Assembly (NCBI GenBank): GCA_963772595.1
Contig: CAVYXZ010000008.1
Coordinates: forward strand, 62,001-126,000
Source: CAVYXZ01 sp963772595
Lineage (GTDB): Bacteria; Chloroflexota; Anaerolineae; Aggregatilineales; Phototrophicaceae
Direction: 5' to 3'
Length of the DNA stretch: 64,000 nt
The position numbers and the translations under genes are program-made. Shown in pieces: positions 55,914 to 63,373 of this stretch. The notes below the pieces were generated by a model. It ran no database searches. It saw only the letters and a program-made list of their open reading frames with translations, and was not told where the DNA came from. How positions within the stretch are numbered: position 1 is the stretch's first letter; every line of letters begins with the position of its first letter.

Positions 55914-56999
55914 TGCTCTCCAAAGCCTGCGTGGTGGGCATCTACCAGCGCAAGCTTGAGGAGATCGCCCGGCTGGGTATCGACCTGCTGACCCTGGTGC
56001 CCCCGGCCTGGAAGGACGAGCGCGGCCTGATCCCGCTGGAACGGGTCTACACTGCAGGCTACCGCCTGGAAACCACACCGATCCGCTTCAACGGCAGCTT
56101 TCACCTGCATTACTACCCGGAATTTGGCCGTGCCCTGCGTGACTTTCAGCCGGACATCGTCCACATTGACGAGGAACCCTACAATCTGGCGACCTGGCTG
56201 GCCTGGCGCGCCGCGTGGCAGACCGGCGCGCGAACGCTCTTCTTTAGCTGGCAGAACATCCCGCGCGAGTATCCACCGCCCTTTCGCTGGATGGAACGGC
56301 AGGTGCTGAACGGAGTCGATTTCGCCATCATGGGCACGGACAGCGCGGCGGTCGTCTGGCGCGAGAAGGGCTATCTGCGTCCGCTGGCGGTGATCCCGCA
56401 GTTCGGCGTCGATCCCGATCTGTTTTGCCCGGCGGACCGGGCCGAGACGCGACCGTTCACCGTCGGCTATTTCGGGCGGTTGGTCGAGGAAAAGGGCCTG
56501 AGCGTTCTGCTGGACGCGCTGGCCCGGCTGGAGAACCCTGATTGGCGGCTGCGCTTGGTCGGCAGCGGTCCGCAGCGTTCGGCGCTGGAAATTCAGGCGG
56601 CCCGCCTCAACATCGCCGACCGGGTCGAGTTCTGCGCGCAGGTGCCATCGAGCGCCATGCCCGCGCAGTATCAGACGCTGGATGCCTTCGTGCTGCCCTC
56701 GCTGACTCGGCTCCAACTGGAAGGAGCAGTTCGGGCGCGTCCTGATCGAGGCGATGGCGAGCGGTGTCCCGGTCATCGGCTCGGACAGCGGCGCGATCCC
56801 GGATGTCATCGGCGAGGCCGGTCTGATCGTCCCCGAAGACGATGTTACGGCTCTGGCGGACGCTTTGACCCGCTTGCAGGGCGATTCTGCGCTGCGTCAG
56901 GGTCTGGCAGAGGCGGGGCGGGCGCGCGTGCTGGCCCTATTTACCCATGCCCAGGTCGCACAGGCAACGGTCGAAGTCTACGAAACGATGCTAAAATGA
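55901..56999 (+). CDS. Family 4 glycosyltransferase (one frameshift)
   Basis: From GTG 55901 (MRVLMLSKACVVGIYQRKLE) to a break near 56735, then to the stop at 56999, about 365 residues. GT-B features include DIVHIDEEPYNLATWLAW, FTVGYFGRLVEEKGLSVLLD, LRLVGSGPQ and, in the second frame, the GT4 signature EAMASGVPVIGSDSGAIPDV with an EX7E-like pattern (EQFGRVLIEAMASG). The GTG start lies within the upstream gene, so coupling is likely. Substrate unknown; an envelope glycan is probable from context. Confidence 0.82.
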
Positions 57000-57024
57000 G
57001 GGTACAGGCAGCAGGATTGCACTT

Positions 57025-58008
57025 ATGGACGCCGTCCGCTCAATCAAGAACCAGTATCTCGGCATCAACGCTCACTTGCAGAGTCAATTGCAGGCCTCCA
57101 GTGACTGGCCCGAATTTCACACGAGTCACATCTCTGACTTAATGCGTTTGATGCGGGCACAGCTGTATCCAATGGGTTATGTGGCAAAGATTGAGAAATC
57201 ACTCCAGATCCGGCGCTATGGTGCGCAGCCGCGCAATCCGCGTCCTGATGCGCTGATTTACGATGCGGACCCACAGCAGCGCAGCGCTGTACGGGCCAGT
57301 ACGCCCCCTGGCAGTACGGCACTGGTTTACTCAGTTGCGGATTTCCTGGATTATGTTGAGCTTGAAGCCCACTTTCATCGCGCTGTTGCAATTTACGAGC
57401 TGCTGAACGAGGAAGACTCGCTTGAGGAGCCAGTATGCTGGATCGAACTGCTGTCGCCCTCCAACAAACCCGGTGGACAGGACAGCAATTACTACCAGGA
57501 AAAACGTCGTGAAGTGATTGAAGCGGGACTTGTATTCGTAGAGATTGATTATCTGCACGAACAAGCGCCGACCTCGCAGCGAATTCCGAACTATCGAACT
57601 GTCAATGGTCCCGCTGATGCGAGCGTCTCGGCTTATCGCATCGTGGTGATTGATCCACGCCCAGTTATTGAGCAAGGTTACGGTCATCTGTACCCCTTTA
57701 GTGTCGATGAACCCTTGCCAACCGTGGATATCCCGCTCAACGGAGATGATGTGCTGGAGTTTGATTTTGGCCCGGCCTATAGCAAAACTTTCGAGGAAGT
57801 TTTGTATGGCAATATCATCGACTACCGCCAGCTTCCGACTCATTTTGACCGCTACCGCGAAGACGATCAGGCGCGAATCATCTCGCGGATGCTGGCAGTC
57901 CTGGAGGCGGCTCAGGCAGGACGTGATCTCGAACAAGCGCCTCAGCCAATTGAAACACTGCCGTTGGATGAAGGCCTGCGGCAGTTGGAAACGCTTAGCT
58001 CTGCCTGA
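57025..58008 (+). CDS. DUF4058 family protein
   Basis: The 327-residue intact protein has the DUF4058 pattern: QYLGINAHLQSQLQASSDWP with EFHTSHISDL near the start, GYVAKIEKSLQI, NPRPDALIYD, CWIELLSPSNKPGGQDSNYY, and a C-terminal LEFDFGPAYSKTFEEVLYG then HFDRYREDD. The ELLSPSNK region resembles restriction-endonuclease-fold (PD-(D/E)XK-like) neighbourhoods, but no catalytic claim is made. DUF4058 genes are frequent in Chloroflexota and Cyanobacteria; function unknown. AGGA precedes the ATG by about 9 bases. It is AT-richer than the flanking glycosyltransferases. Confidence 0.85.
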   Translation: MDAVRSIKNQYLGINAHLQSQLQASSDWPEFHTSHISDLMRLMRAQLYPMGYVAKIEKSLQIRRYGAQPRNPRPDALIYDADPQQRSAVRASTPPGSTALVYSVADFLDYVELEAHFHRAVAIYELLNEEDSLEEPVCWIELLSPSNKPGGQDSNYYQEKRREVIEAGLVFVEIDYLHEQAPTSQRIPNYRTVNGPADASVSAYRIVVIDPRPVIEQGYGHLYPFSVDEPLPTVDIPLNGDDVLEFDFGPAYSKTFEEVLYGNIIDYRQLPTHFDRYREDDQARIISRMLAVLEAAQAGRDLEQAPQPIETLPLDEGLRQLETLSSA

Positions 58009-58137
58009 TGTGTTTCGTGGGGGACGCGCCGGAGCGGCTTCTACCTTGTTTTTTGCTCAGTCTTGCGCAAGGATTCGTCAAGGTTTTTCTTGAATAATGA
58101 CAGCATATCAAAAACGACACAAAGGATAGCATCACCC

Positions 58138-58875
58138 ATGCAACCTTATCCTGCCACATCGGTCCGAAGGCTCGTGGGACGTGAATTAACTGTAACCGTC
58201 ATCATCCCCTGCTACAACGAGGTCTCGACGATTGCCGAAGTGCTTCAACGGGTTGAAGAGGTGGAGATCGCCGATGAGATCATCATCGTGGACGATGGCT
58301 CCACCGATGGCACACGAGCCGTGCTGGCAAGCATCGAGGCCGAAAAGCGCGATAGGGTCGTGGTTGTGTATCACGAGCACAATCAGGGCAAAGGGGCCGC
58401 GCTGCGCACCGGTTTTGCGACAGCCCAGTCGGATGCGATCATCATTCAGGATGCCGATTTCGAGTACGATCCACGCGAGTATGGCGTGCTCTTGAAGCCG
58501 CTCGAAGAAGGAATCGCCCAGGTCGTCTATGGCTCGCGCTTCCTGGGAGGGCCGCGTAAGGCCATGAACTTCTGGAACATGGTCGCCAACCGCAGCCTGA
58601 CCCTGGTGACCAATATCCTCTACAATGCCATCCTCAGCGATATGGAAACCTGCTATAAGGTCTTCCTGCGCGAGGTCGTGGAAGACATGGTAATTCGCGC
58701 GCATGGCTTTGATTTCGAACCGGAATTCACCGCCAAAGTCCTCAAGCAGGGCATTCGCATCTACGAAGTGCCGATTTCCTACAATGGCCGCGAGTGGGAC
58801 GAGGGCAAAAAGATCAAGTGGACCGATGCCCCGGTCGCGCTGTGGACTCTGATTAAGTACCGCTTTGTGGATTGA
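58138..58875 (+). CDS. Family 2 glycosyltransferase, dolichyl/undecaprenyl-phosphate type
   Basis: The 245-residue intact protein has VTVIIPCYNEVSTIAEVLQR, IIIVDDGSTDGT, NQGKGAALRTGFATAQSDAI, IIQDADFEYDP (DAD metal motif) and VYGSRFLGG. The ending DMETCYKVFLREVV and IYEVPISYNGREWDEGKKI is typical of DPM1-like enzymes without membrane helices. It would load a polyprenyl phosphate with a sugar. The 3' end overlaps the convergent methyltransferase gene by 23 bases. A weak ribosome-binding site (AAAGGA) lies 10-15 bases before ATG 58138. Confidence 0.9.
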   Translation: MQPYPATSVRRLVGRELTVTVIIPCYNEVSTIAEVLQRVEEVEIADEIIIVDDGSTDGTRAVLASIEAEKRDRVVVVYHEHNQGKGAALRTGFATAQSDAIIIQDADFEYDPREYGVLLKPLEEGIAQVVYGSRFLGGPRKAMNFWNMVANRSLTLVTNILYNAILSDMETCYKVFLREVVEDMVIRAHGFDFEPEFTAKVLKQGIRIYEVPISYNGREWDEGKKIKWTDAPVALWTLIKYRFVD

Positions 58876-59671
58876 CCCGCAGCCGCGCCGCCAGCACTGC
58901 CGGAAATTGCGGGAAATTGCTCCAGGCCATCGGGCGCTCCGGTTCGGCATCGTCTGGCCCATAGCCCGGTTCCTCCAGGCCATCCACCATCAGCCCTGCT
59001 GCGAAAGCCTCGCCGAGAATCTGATGCAGAGGGCGGTGATAGTAGGTGTGCGGCACCGTATCCCCCGGCGCGCCTTCTGATTTGTAAGGCGGATAATCGA
59101 GATAAGCATCGAGTTTCAAACTGCGGCGAAATGACATCTGACCGTCGCGCAGTTCGCGTTCTATCGCCAGGGTAAAGGGCGCGGAATTGAACACCGGATG
59201 CGGGATGACGAAGACGAAGCGTCCGCCAGGGGCCAGCAAACGGCGCACGGCCCGGTACAGCGGTGTAATGGCGGGCATGTCCATCAGCGCCATCGTGCAA
59301 GTTATCGCCGGGAACTGACCTTCGCCCAGCGCCGCCAGGGCTGCCTCATCGGTCGCATCCGCTACCGCAAAGCGAATCGAACGCCCCTCGCTGCGTGCTC
59401 TGGCCCGTTCGAGCAGTCCCTCGCTGAAATCGACCGCCGTCACCTGCCCGCCCAGGTCGGCCAGCCGCCGCGCCAGGACGCCGCTGCCGCAGGCGATGTC
59501 CAGCACCGCTTCGCCCGGCTCAAGCGCCAGCAGCCGCAGCACCGCCGGTTCAACCAGGCTGCGGTGAAAGCGGTTGCCCTCGTCGCCGTGCAGTTGATCC
59601 CAGAAGGTCGCCTTCTGATTCCAGAGGTCCCGGCCTTCGTCATTCAGTGTGCGCTGTGCCTCGTCCATCAT
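58853..59671 (-). CDS. SAM-dependent class I methyltransferase
   Basis: The 272-residue protein has motif I AVLDIACGSGVLARRLADLG, acidic VTAVDFSEGLLERA, FAVADATD and the post-motif MALMDMP, as in Methyltransf_11/UbiE-like small-molecule methylases. Its ATG overlaps the stop of the upstream GT4 gene, with AAGGAG upstream, so it is in that operon. Substrate unknown, perhaps a sugar or lipid of the same pathway. Intact frame. Confidence 0.87.
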   Translation of the reverse strand: MMDEAQRTLNDEGRDLWNQKATFWDQLHGDEGNRFHRSLVEPAVLRLLALEPGEAVLDIACGSGVLARRLADLGGQVTAVDFSEGLLERARARSEGRSIRFAVADATDEAALAALGEGQFPAITCTMALMDMPAITPLYRAVRRLLAPGGRFVFVIPHPVFNSAPFTLAIERELRDGQMSFRRSLKLDAYLDYPPYKSEGAPGDTVPHTYYHRPLHQILGEAFAAGLMVDGLEEPGYGPDDAEPERPMAWSNFPQFPAVLAARLRVNPQSGT

Positions 59672-60861
59672 AACACTCCTTCGCTTTGTGCCAGCACGGA
59701 ATCGTAGAGCCGCTCATAGGCGTCGGCCACCTGTGCCCAACTGTAGCGCGTTTCGATCAATCGCCGTCCCTGCCGCGAAAGCTGCTGCTGCAAGTCCGGG
59801 TCGCGCAGCAGGTGAATTACCGGCCCGGCCAGCTCCTTGGCGATCAGCGCGTCCTGCCCCGGCGTGACGGCGATTCCGTCCACGCTCAGGGGCGTTGCCA
59901 CCAGCGGACAACCCATCGCCAGCGCCTCCAGCACCTTATTCTTGAGTCCCGCGCCCAGGCGCAGCGGGCTGACGAAGACCGTCGCCTGCGCCAGATAAGG
60001 CCGCAGATCTGGCACGCGGCCCGTCACCGTCACCGATTCGCTCGCCAGAGCCTGAACGTCTGGCGGTGGGGCATTGCCGACCAGCAGCAGCTTCGCGGCG
60101 GGAATCTCCGCCTGGACTCGCGGCAGAATCTCCTGCGCCAGACGCAGCGCGGCGTCCACGTTGGGCGCGTACTCGAAATTGCCGGTGAACAGCAGCGTGG
60201 CCGGGTCGCGCGGGCCATCCTGCGCCTGGAAATAGGCCAGGTCCACGCCGTTGGGGATCACGTCGAGGGGCAGCGCCGGATTGATGCCGCGCAGTTCGTC
60301 GCGGTCTTTGTCCGAGATGACCACTACCCGGCGGTAGGGCGTGAACATCCAGGATTCGTAGTGTTGGGCGATCTGCTGCTGGATGGTAGTGACGACGCGG
60401 CGCGCCGGACCCGCCGACTTGATCATCCGCCGCAGGTAGAGACTGTAGCTTTCATAGGGCACGATGATGGCCGGGAGATCACCCAGCGCATGGCGAAACT
60501 CATAGACCTGCACCCCACCGAAACACTGCGCCAGGTCGTAGCTGCTGTGCGCCAGATGCGCCTCAATCGCGCGCCACATCGACGGCGACCAGGCGTCCTC
60601 AGCCCGGCGTGGGAAGCGCGCAGGCGGCCAGATCAAGCGCTGGAGATAGCTGCGGCGCGGCTCTTCGATCAGTGTCACCTGACGGAAGAGGGCACGGTAT
60701 GCGTCGATTTCGCTCTGGTCTTCGGCACGGGTCGCAAAGGCCAGCAGGTCGAGCATGTAGCCGCGCCCGGTTAGCTCGCGGGCCAGATGCCAGAGGATCA
60801 GCCGGTCGCCCAGATAAATCGGGTAGGGCGGGCAGCGCGAGATCAGCAGAATACTTTTCAT
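59668..60861 (-). CDS. Family 4 glycosyltransferase
   Basis: The 397-residue intact protein begins MKSILLISRCPPYPIYLGDR and has DVIPNGVDLAYFQ, LLFTGNFEYAPNVDAALRLA, LLLVGNAPPPDV and VFVSPLRLGAGLKNKVLEAL followed by AMGCPLVATPLSVDGI, the GT-B donor site. This resembles the TIGR03087-like sugar transferases (stp1/PEP-CTERM type) of surface polysaccharide loci. ATG 60861 is chosen; ATG 60873 is an alternative. It is co-transcribed with the methyltransferase (4-base overlap). Confidence 0.87.
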   Translation of the reverse strand: MKSILLISRCPPYPIYLGDRLILWHLARELTGRGYMLDLLAFATRAEDQSEIDAYRALFRQVTLIEEPRRSYLQRLIWPPARFPRRAEDAWSPSMWRAIEAHLAHSSYDLAQCFGGVQVYEFRHALGDLPAIIVPYESYSLYLRRMIKSAGPARRVVTTIQQQIAQHYESWMFTPYRRVVVISDKDRDELRGINPALPLDVIPNGVDLAYFQAQDGPRDPATLLFTGNFEYAPNVDAALRLAQEILPRVQAEIPAAKLLLVGNAPPPDVQALASESVTVTGRVPDLRPYLAQATVFVSPLRLGAGLKNKVLEALAMGCPLVATPLSVDGIAVTPGQDALIAKELAGPVIHLLRDPDLQQQLSRQGRRLIETRYSWAQVADAYERLYDSVLAQSEGVL

Positions 60862-60892
60862 GCGGCTTATCATAATAGAACGCACAGGCTAA

Positions 60893-60929
60893 ATATATCC
60901 CAAGTTATCCCAAGTTATTTGGGATATAT
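60893..60929. promoter_or_regulatory. Inverted repeat between divergent GT4 and MFS genes
   Basis: ATATATCCCAA (60893-60903) and TTGGGATATAT (60919-60929) are perfect inverted repeats around a 15-base spacer that itself repeats tatcccaagt. It lies 32 bases upstream of the GT4 start and could be an operator for that gene or a hairpin at the edge of its leader. Confidence 0.45.
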
Positions 60930-60994
60930 CCCGTCGCGTGCTAAAGGCCAAGTTGCCAGCAGCAGTGAAGCGTTTTTCTGTTTACCTCAGCCCC

Positions 60995-61022
60995 TTGCAA
61001 GGCAGTCATTTCCGTTTATAAT
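60995..61022 (+). promoter_or_regulatory. Predicted promoter of the MefA-like exporter leader
   Basis: TTGCAA (60995-61000) and a perfect TATAAT (61017-61022) with 16 bases between. A transcript from about 61029 would carry a leader of about 195 bases before the exporter start, containing the leader ORF and alternative hairpins. Confidence 0.55.
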
Positions 61023-61052
61023 GGGTCAGAAAGGACAGTCAGGAACGCTAAG

Positions 61053-61142
61053 GTGATTATTCCCGGCAAGTTCAGCAGCATCCACTTTATCGATATGAGT
61101 TGTTACGCGCACCTCATCCCCGGTGCGCCTTGTAGTAAGTAA
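61053..61142 (+). CDS. Putative 29-codon leader peptide of attenuator
   Basis: GTG 61053 with AGGA at 61041-61044 (8-base spacing) opens a 29-codon frame to TAA 61140-61142. It contains an internal ATG at 61095 that would give MSCYAHLIPGAPCSK. The codons YAHLIPGA lie directly over the first arm of a hairpin (61107-61113) whose second arm can instead pair with part of the downstream terminator. Ribosome occupancy here would therefore control readthrough. Such peptides are too short to confirm by composition, and the call rests on the layout. Confidence 0.45.
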   Translation: MIIPGKFSSIHFIDMSCYAHLIPGAPCSK

Positions 61143-61185
61143 TACGAATACTAATAAAATGGCGGCCTCAACGGCCCGGCGCACC
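61107..61185 (+). promoter_or_regulatory. Alternative-hairpin switch (terminator/antiterminator) in exporter leader
   Basis: Region 1 GCGCACC (61107-61113) is complementary to region 2 GGTGCGC (61122-61128). Region 2 extended, GGTGCGCC (61122-61129), is exactly complementary to region 3 GGCGCACC (61178-61185), which overlaps the 5' arm and loop of the terminator at 61171-61196. Pairings 1:2 and 2:3 exclude each other. 1:2 leaves the terminator free to form; 2:3 would disrupt it. This is the standard layout of ribosome-mediated transcription attenuation. Confidence 0.6.
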
Positions 61186-61205
61186 AGCCGGGTCGTTTTT
61201 TATTT
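61171..61205 (+). terminator. Intrinsic terminator upstream of MFS exporter (attenuator)
   Basis: ACGGCCCGGC (61171-61180) pairs with GCCGGGTCGT (61187-61196) over 10 bp with one G-T, loop gcacca, followed by TTTTTTATTTT. It stands 18 bases before the exporter's GGAGGTG Shine-Dalgarno rather than behind a gene, which marks it as an attenuator. Confidence 0.8.
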
Positions 61206-61223
61206 TCTATACACGGAGGTGCA

Positions 61224-62564
61224 ATGTTCCACAATCGCGGTATGAAGACCTTCACGATCATCTGGGCAGGCCAGCTTGTTTCGCTGCTCGGTTCGGCGAT
61301 GACCCGCTTCGCCCTGATGATTTGGGCCTATGAGCAGACCGGGCAGGCGACGACGCTGGCGCTGCTCGGTTTTTTCGCGTTCATTTTCCAGATTGTGCTC
61401 GGTCCGGTGGCCGGGATCGTGGTGGATCGCTTCAACCGGCGTTGGGTGATGCTCCTCAGCGACTTCGGTTCAGGGCTGGCAACGGTCTGCCTGCTGCTGC
61501 TGTTTGCGACGGGCAGCCTGCACATCTGGCACCTGTACATCGTAGAGGCCCTCAGCGGCGCACTGGAAGCCTTTCAAGTGCCCGCCTACAGCGCGGCGAC
61601 CACGGTGCTGATTCCTAAGAAGCATTTTGCCCGTGCCAGCGGGATGCGCTCACTGGCGGCAGAATCCGCCAATGTAATAGCCCCCTTTCTGGCCGGGTCC
61701 CTGCTGCTGCTGGTGGACATCACCGGCGTGATGCTCATCGACGTGGCGACCTTCCTGGTGGCGCTGGTCACGCTGCTGCTCGTGCGCATTCCTAAGCCGC
61801 AGATCACACTGGAAGGACAGGAAGCGCGCGGCGGCTGGCGGCATCAGACCTGGGCGGGATTCAAGTACATCCTCGAACGACCGGGCTTGCTGCGGCTGAT
61901 GCTGATCTTCATCGGTATTCACTTTTTCGCGGCCCTGGCTTATTTCTCGATCCTCCCGGCGATGGTGCTGGCGCGCAGCGGTAACGATGAACTGGCGCTG
62001 GCGACCGTGCAGTCCGCGCTGGGCATCGGCGGCGTGGTGGGCGGTCTGCTGCTGAGCCTGTGGGGCGGCCCGCGCAACCAGATTCATGCCATCTGCGCCG
62101 GAACCGCCCTGTCTTACGTGCTGGGGGACTTCGTGTTCGCGGTTGGTCAAAGTGTAGAAGTATGGGCGCTGGCCGCCTTCGGCGCGGCGGTGTTCATTCC
62201 CTTTATTTCAGGCGCTAACCGCGCGATCTGGCAGGCCAAAGTCGCGCCGGACATGCAGGGGCGTGTGTTTTCGGTGCAGCGGATGATGCAGAGCGCCGGG
62301 CTGGCGCTGGGCTATCTGGTTGCCGGGCCGCTGGCTGATGGTCTGTTCGAACCTGCCATGCAGCCAGCAGGCGCGCTGGCCGCTATCTTTGGCCCGCTGG
62401 TCGGGGTCGGGCCGGGAGCAGGCATGGGATTGGTGTTCTTATGCACGGCACTGTGTGGGGCCATCATCAGCCTCAGCGGCTATCTCAGCCCGGCGCTGCG
62501 CAATATCGAGCGCGATCTGCCGGATTACGAACCGGACCCCGTACTGGCCGACGCACAGCCGTGA
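61224..62564 (+). CDS. MFS exporter, MefA/macrolide-efflux-like
   Basis: The 446-residue intact protein has about 12 helices and resembles the MFS_3/MefA-type drug exporters: FTIIWAGQLVSLLGSAMTRF, VDRFNRRWVMLLSD (motif A-like), LIPKKHFARASGMRSLAAES and an antiporter-type MQGRVFSVQRMMQ. A strong GGAGGTG motif stands 3-9 bases before ATG 61224. An intrinsic terminator and leader ORF lie directly upstream, so expression is probably inducible through attenuation. Drug or peptide export is the best guess; the actual substrate is not known. Confidence 0.85.
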   Translation: MFHNRGMKTFTIIWAGQLVSLLGSAMTRFALMIWAYEQTGQATTLALLGFFAFIFQIVLGPVAGIVVDRFNRRWVMLLSDFGSGLATVCLLLLFATGSLHIWHLYIVEALSGALEAFQVPAYSAATTVLIPKKHFARASGMRSLAAESANVIAPFLAGSLLLLVDITGVMLIDVATFLVALVTLLLVRIPKPQITLEGQEARGGWRHQTWAGFKYILERPGLLRLMLIFIGIHFFAALAYFSILPAMVLARSGNDELALATVQSALGIGGVVGGLLLSLWGGPRNQIHAICAGTALSYVLGDFVFAVGQSVEVWALAAFGAAVFIPFISGANRAIWQAKVAPDMQGRVFSVQRMMQSAGLALGYLVAGPLADGLFEPAMQPAGALAAIFGPLVGVGPGAGMGLVFLCTALCGAIISLSGYLSPALRNIERDLPDYEPDPVLADAQP

Positions 62565-62656
62565 CCGTCTGGCTGAGTGTTGCCTGAGAAACCGGCGAAG
62601 AAAAAGCGAGTCCTTGTATGATGGTTTCCAATATCGGCACATACAGGAGAGACATC

Positions 62657-63368
62657 GTGCGACGTTTAGCTTACATAGCCATCACCCTTGTGATCCTGGT
62701 CGTTGTCGTCGTGGCAGGCGGAGTCATTCTGCTGAGCGCCCTGGGCGGCTCCGGTGAGGCCAGCGAGGCCATCAGCGCGCCCGAACTGGACGCGGCTAAC
62801 ACCAGCAGCACGGTCTATCGCATTATCCCGGATGAGAGCGAAGTACGTTTTATCGTAGACGAGGAACTGCGGACCGGGCCGAACACAGTCGTCGGCACGA
62901 CGCAGGATGTGGCCGGGGACATTAGCGTCGATTTCGACACCCCGGCGAATTCGGAAATCGGCCTGATTCGCATCAATGTGCGCACCCTGCAAACCGACAG
63001 TGGAATGCGCAACAATGCCATACGCGGCATGATTCTGCAATCGGCCCAGGATCAATATGAATTCGCGCAGTTCCAGCCGACGGCGATCAGCGGACTGCCG
63101 GAGACGGTCTCGGTAGGCGAGCCGGTGAACTTCCAGATCACGGGCGACCTGACGGTCAAAGACACGAACTCAGAGCGTGACCTTCGATACGACGGTGACG
63201 TTGGGCGACGATAACCGGCTGACCGGTCAGGCGAGCACAACGGTGCAGTATGCCGATTTCGGCCTGAGCATCCCGAACGTGCCTGCGGTGGTCAGCGTCG
63301 AAGACAGCGTGCAGCTTCAGTTGGACTTTGTGGCGGCACCGGTCGCGGAGGGCGACGCGGCGGCCTGA
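62657..63368 (+). CDS. YceI-family protein with membrane anchor (one frameshift)
   Basis: GTG 62657, 8 bases after AGGAG, starts RRLAYIAITLVILVVVVVAG, a membrane anchor. The YceI lipocalin-like domain follows: VYRIIPDESEVRFIVDEEL, VVGTTQDVAGDISVDFDTP, GLIRINVRTLQTDSGMRNNA and GDLTVKDTNS, then after a break near 63172 VTFDTTVTLGDDNRLTG with STTVQYADFGLSIPNVP. About 237 residues. YceI proteins bind isoprenoids or other lipids in the envelope. An ATG at 62618 is an alternative start without a good ribosome-binding site. Converges with the FHA-receiver gene. Confidence 0.85.
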
Positions 63369-63373
63369 CCGGC

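Noticed and set aside
61021..61056. Eleven-codon ORF (MGQKGQSGTLR) as the leader peptide
   Set aside because: It overlaps the predicted -10 box, has no ribosome-binding site, and ends well before the switching hairpins.
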